Assembly (NCBI GenBank): GCA_013398055.1
Contig: VZRS01000476.1
Span: forward strand, 418,905-482,904
Source: Ifrita kowaldi
Lineage: Eukaryota; Chordata; Aves; Passeriformes; Cinclosomatidae
Length of the DNA: 64,000 bases
Direction: 5' to 3'
Position 1 is the first letter of the stretch, and each line of letters starts with the position of its first letter. Positions 62,036-64,000 of the stretch are shown here, piece by piece. The position numbers and the translations under genes were made by a program. The notes below the pieces were generated by a model, which had not been told where the DNA came from, did no database searches, and saw only the letters and a list, made by a program, of their open reading frames with translations.

Positions 62036-64000
62036 CGGATTTCTACCTTCAGGTCTGCTTGACTCCAAAGAAAGGAGCCGTGTGTAGCAGAAAATTGCAT
62101 ACAAACTTTCCACAAATTTTTAATTTNCGGACTTCGTCTTGGGAGAAATTAAAAATCTCACCTAGGAGAGCTTTGTGTGCATTTGCCACGCAGTGCAAAC
62201 CTCCTGCCTGCTCTGTTTGTGAGTGCTGGAAGGAGGACAGTGAGCCTGATTCTATGCTCCCTGGGCCTGTCTGACTGTCCCAAATTTGTTATGTGAAAGC
62301 TATGTCCTCTAGTTTAGTGTTCAGAATGCTACTGCATGCAAGTATCAAACAGTGAATTTTGGTTGTGTGAGGGAGTTCACTATTGTTTTCTGCTTGGGAG
62401 AGCACATATGTGTTTCTGATTATCAGATGCACGTATTAAGATTTACATTCCTAACCCCGATGTCATTCAAGGTAACAGTAAAACTTGTGTTGGTTTGGAA
62501 TGGGCTGGGGACTGACCCTTGACAAGCAATTATTTTAAATGAAAATAAGTTGTTTCCATTACTGCCTTTTTAGATATAAGACAACAATAAGGAGCAATAC
62601 TTTACACTTTCTGGCACTGTTTATTCCTAGTATTTATGAATATGATGCAGTGCAAATGCACATCATCAGCCCATTGCCAAAGGTGTTGCAGTAGGCAGTA
62701 GAGATCTCCATGCTCACAGAGAGTGGGCAAGATTTCGCTTTTGAAATCTGATACAGAAGACCCACTGCACAGAAAGCATCAGAGCATCTCGGATGGCTGT
62801 CTCAGAAGGAGCAAGGTGCAGGATATGATGTGTTTTGCACCTGTTATGCAACAGAGAACAATTTGCCAATTAATTCAGGTGGAAGAGATAACATGTCTTG
62901 GATTTCCTGCTCTTAATTTATTGAACAGCTAAGCCCTTGGGACTAATATAAAGGTATTTCATCCACCTGCAGGAGGTCTACAGTTTCTGATATAATAGAA
63001 AAATACCAGCTTTCAGAATGGCAAAGTATCATTAACTGATGCAGACTTTGCATAAAGAGCATTTCTGGTGGACTATTTAAATAAATGTTCTACCTTACCT
63101 TCAAATTGTACTCTCTGATGGGCAAAATTATAAACAACGAGGTACATGGGTGAGCATTTACTGATTTTCTTACCACTGTTTCTTGACCAGCCATGAGAAA
63201 ACAAGGTAGGAAATAGCCTTTCCATCTTCCAGTTTTTTCTGGCACGTAGGTGACAGGAGACTTTAATTTCCTAGGCGTTTGTTACATAGGATTGCATCCT
63301 AGGACCTAGGTGACATGCTCAAGTGTCTTAGGTACTAAGCCACGACTGACGGAATATGAATGCAGAGGACTCTATGTGTTTACTTAGGAAATAACTGAAA
63401 ATCACTCATAAAAGACTAACTCAGTTGCTACTTTCTTCTGTGCAGCTTCATTATACAAATTGGAGGAACAGGTAATACAATAGAAAGTCTTCTGGCTTGA
63501 CAACAAATTCCCAGAATCTTCTCACTTTCAAACTAATAAATAAGTCAAATGTTCCTTATTCATGAAGATGGCAGTACCATCTTACAATGCTTGCTTTGAT
63601 GCCAACTGCAGTTTAACTAAAACATAGGGCCTTTTTGTTTTTCACTTGGGGACAGAGGGCTTACTGAGGTCACCAGCTGCTCTAAAAGTGATAACATTTC
63701 TCTACAAAAGGCCATTAAAAAAAAAAAGTCAATATTAATATTCTTCATAATAAAGATAATATTACTTAAACTTAATAAAGTTAATATTCTTCAAGGAACT
63801 GGGGGTGTGTAACTAGTTCTAGTTTGTACCACATTTATTGAGCTTCTCAGTTGGAGTGCCTGTACCAAAGCTTAGATGATTATGCATCCCCTGATTTGTG
63901 GTTTTCTTGCACAGTTATGCTAAGATTTATTTATCGAGGTACCAGTGGAGTTATGATCAGATAGACCAATGAACCACTGTCTTGCCTCTTCTTAGTAGAT
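62036..64000. other. Terminal 2 kb, no gene recognised
   Basis: This is AT-rich sequence with one ambiguous base at 62127. A TTAATATTCTTCA motif occurs twice near 63735 and 63782 in an AT-rich patch. There is no exon, repeat family or RNA gene I can support. Confidence 0.6.

Noticed and set aside
1..64000. tRNA, rRNA, CRISPR array, operon, phage or toxin modules
   Set aside because: None was seen. The intron-exon structure and CR1 content mark this as vertebrate nuclear DNA, so bacterial features are not expected.

Overview
The window is vertebrate nuclear DNA, most likely from a bird in a draft assembly. It is AT-rich and has short exons separated by kilobase introns with canonical GT-AG junctions. 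It carries several CR1 LINE copies, including the characteristic avian CR1 3' tail, an ancient CR1, one MIR-like SINE remnant, and an 803-base run of N. No prokaryotic, plasmid, phage or CRISPR features are present.

The only protein-coding gene I can support is MYO3A (myosin IIIA), on the minus strand and read from high to low coordinates. Eight exons between 44444 and 2398 splice in phase into about 317 residues. These cover the N-terminus and the complete Ste20-like protein kinase domain that precedes the myosin motor. Glycine loop, catalytic lysine, HRD, DFG and APE motifs are all intact, so the kinase looks active. The motor, IQ and tail exons lie beyond position 1, outside the window.

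Layout on the plus strand: 1-2397 is the intron after the last kinase exon. 2398-6174 is a compact cluster of four exons. 6175-20393 is a 14.2 kb intron with CR1 fragments, a MIR remnant and simple repeats. 20394-21355 holds two exons. 21356-39283 is a 17.9 kb intron with an ancient 1.8 kb CR1, two younger CR1 pieces and a G-quadruplex motif. 39284-39418 is one exon. 39419-44261 is an intron with a 0.7 kb CR1 and an 11-bp minisatellite. 44262-44444 is the exon with the start codon.

Upstream of the start exon, 44445 to about 51800 is most simply a 5' intron. It contains a strong 40-bp-arm hairpin only 157 bp from the exon. A CpG-rich block (about 51830-53090) is interrupted by the assembly gap and is the best candidate promoter. 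From 53100 to 64000 there is no recognisable coding sequence. A second, small CpG patch at about 61910-62035 has a good minus-strand splice donor and could be an alternative first exon or another promoter.

I found no new gene system. The items most worth a second look are the nested inverted repeat at 44601-44698, the two CpG patches, and a few structured or duplicated intronic segments.
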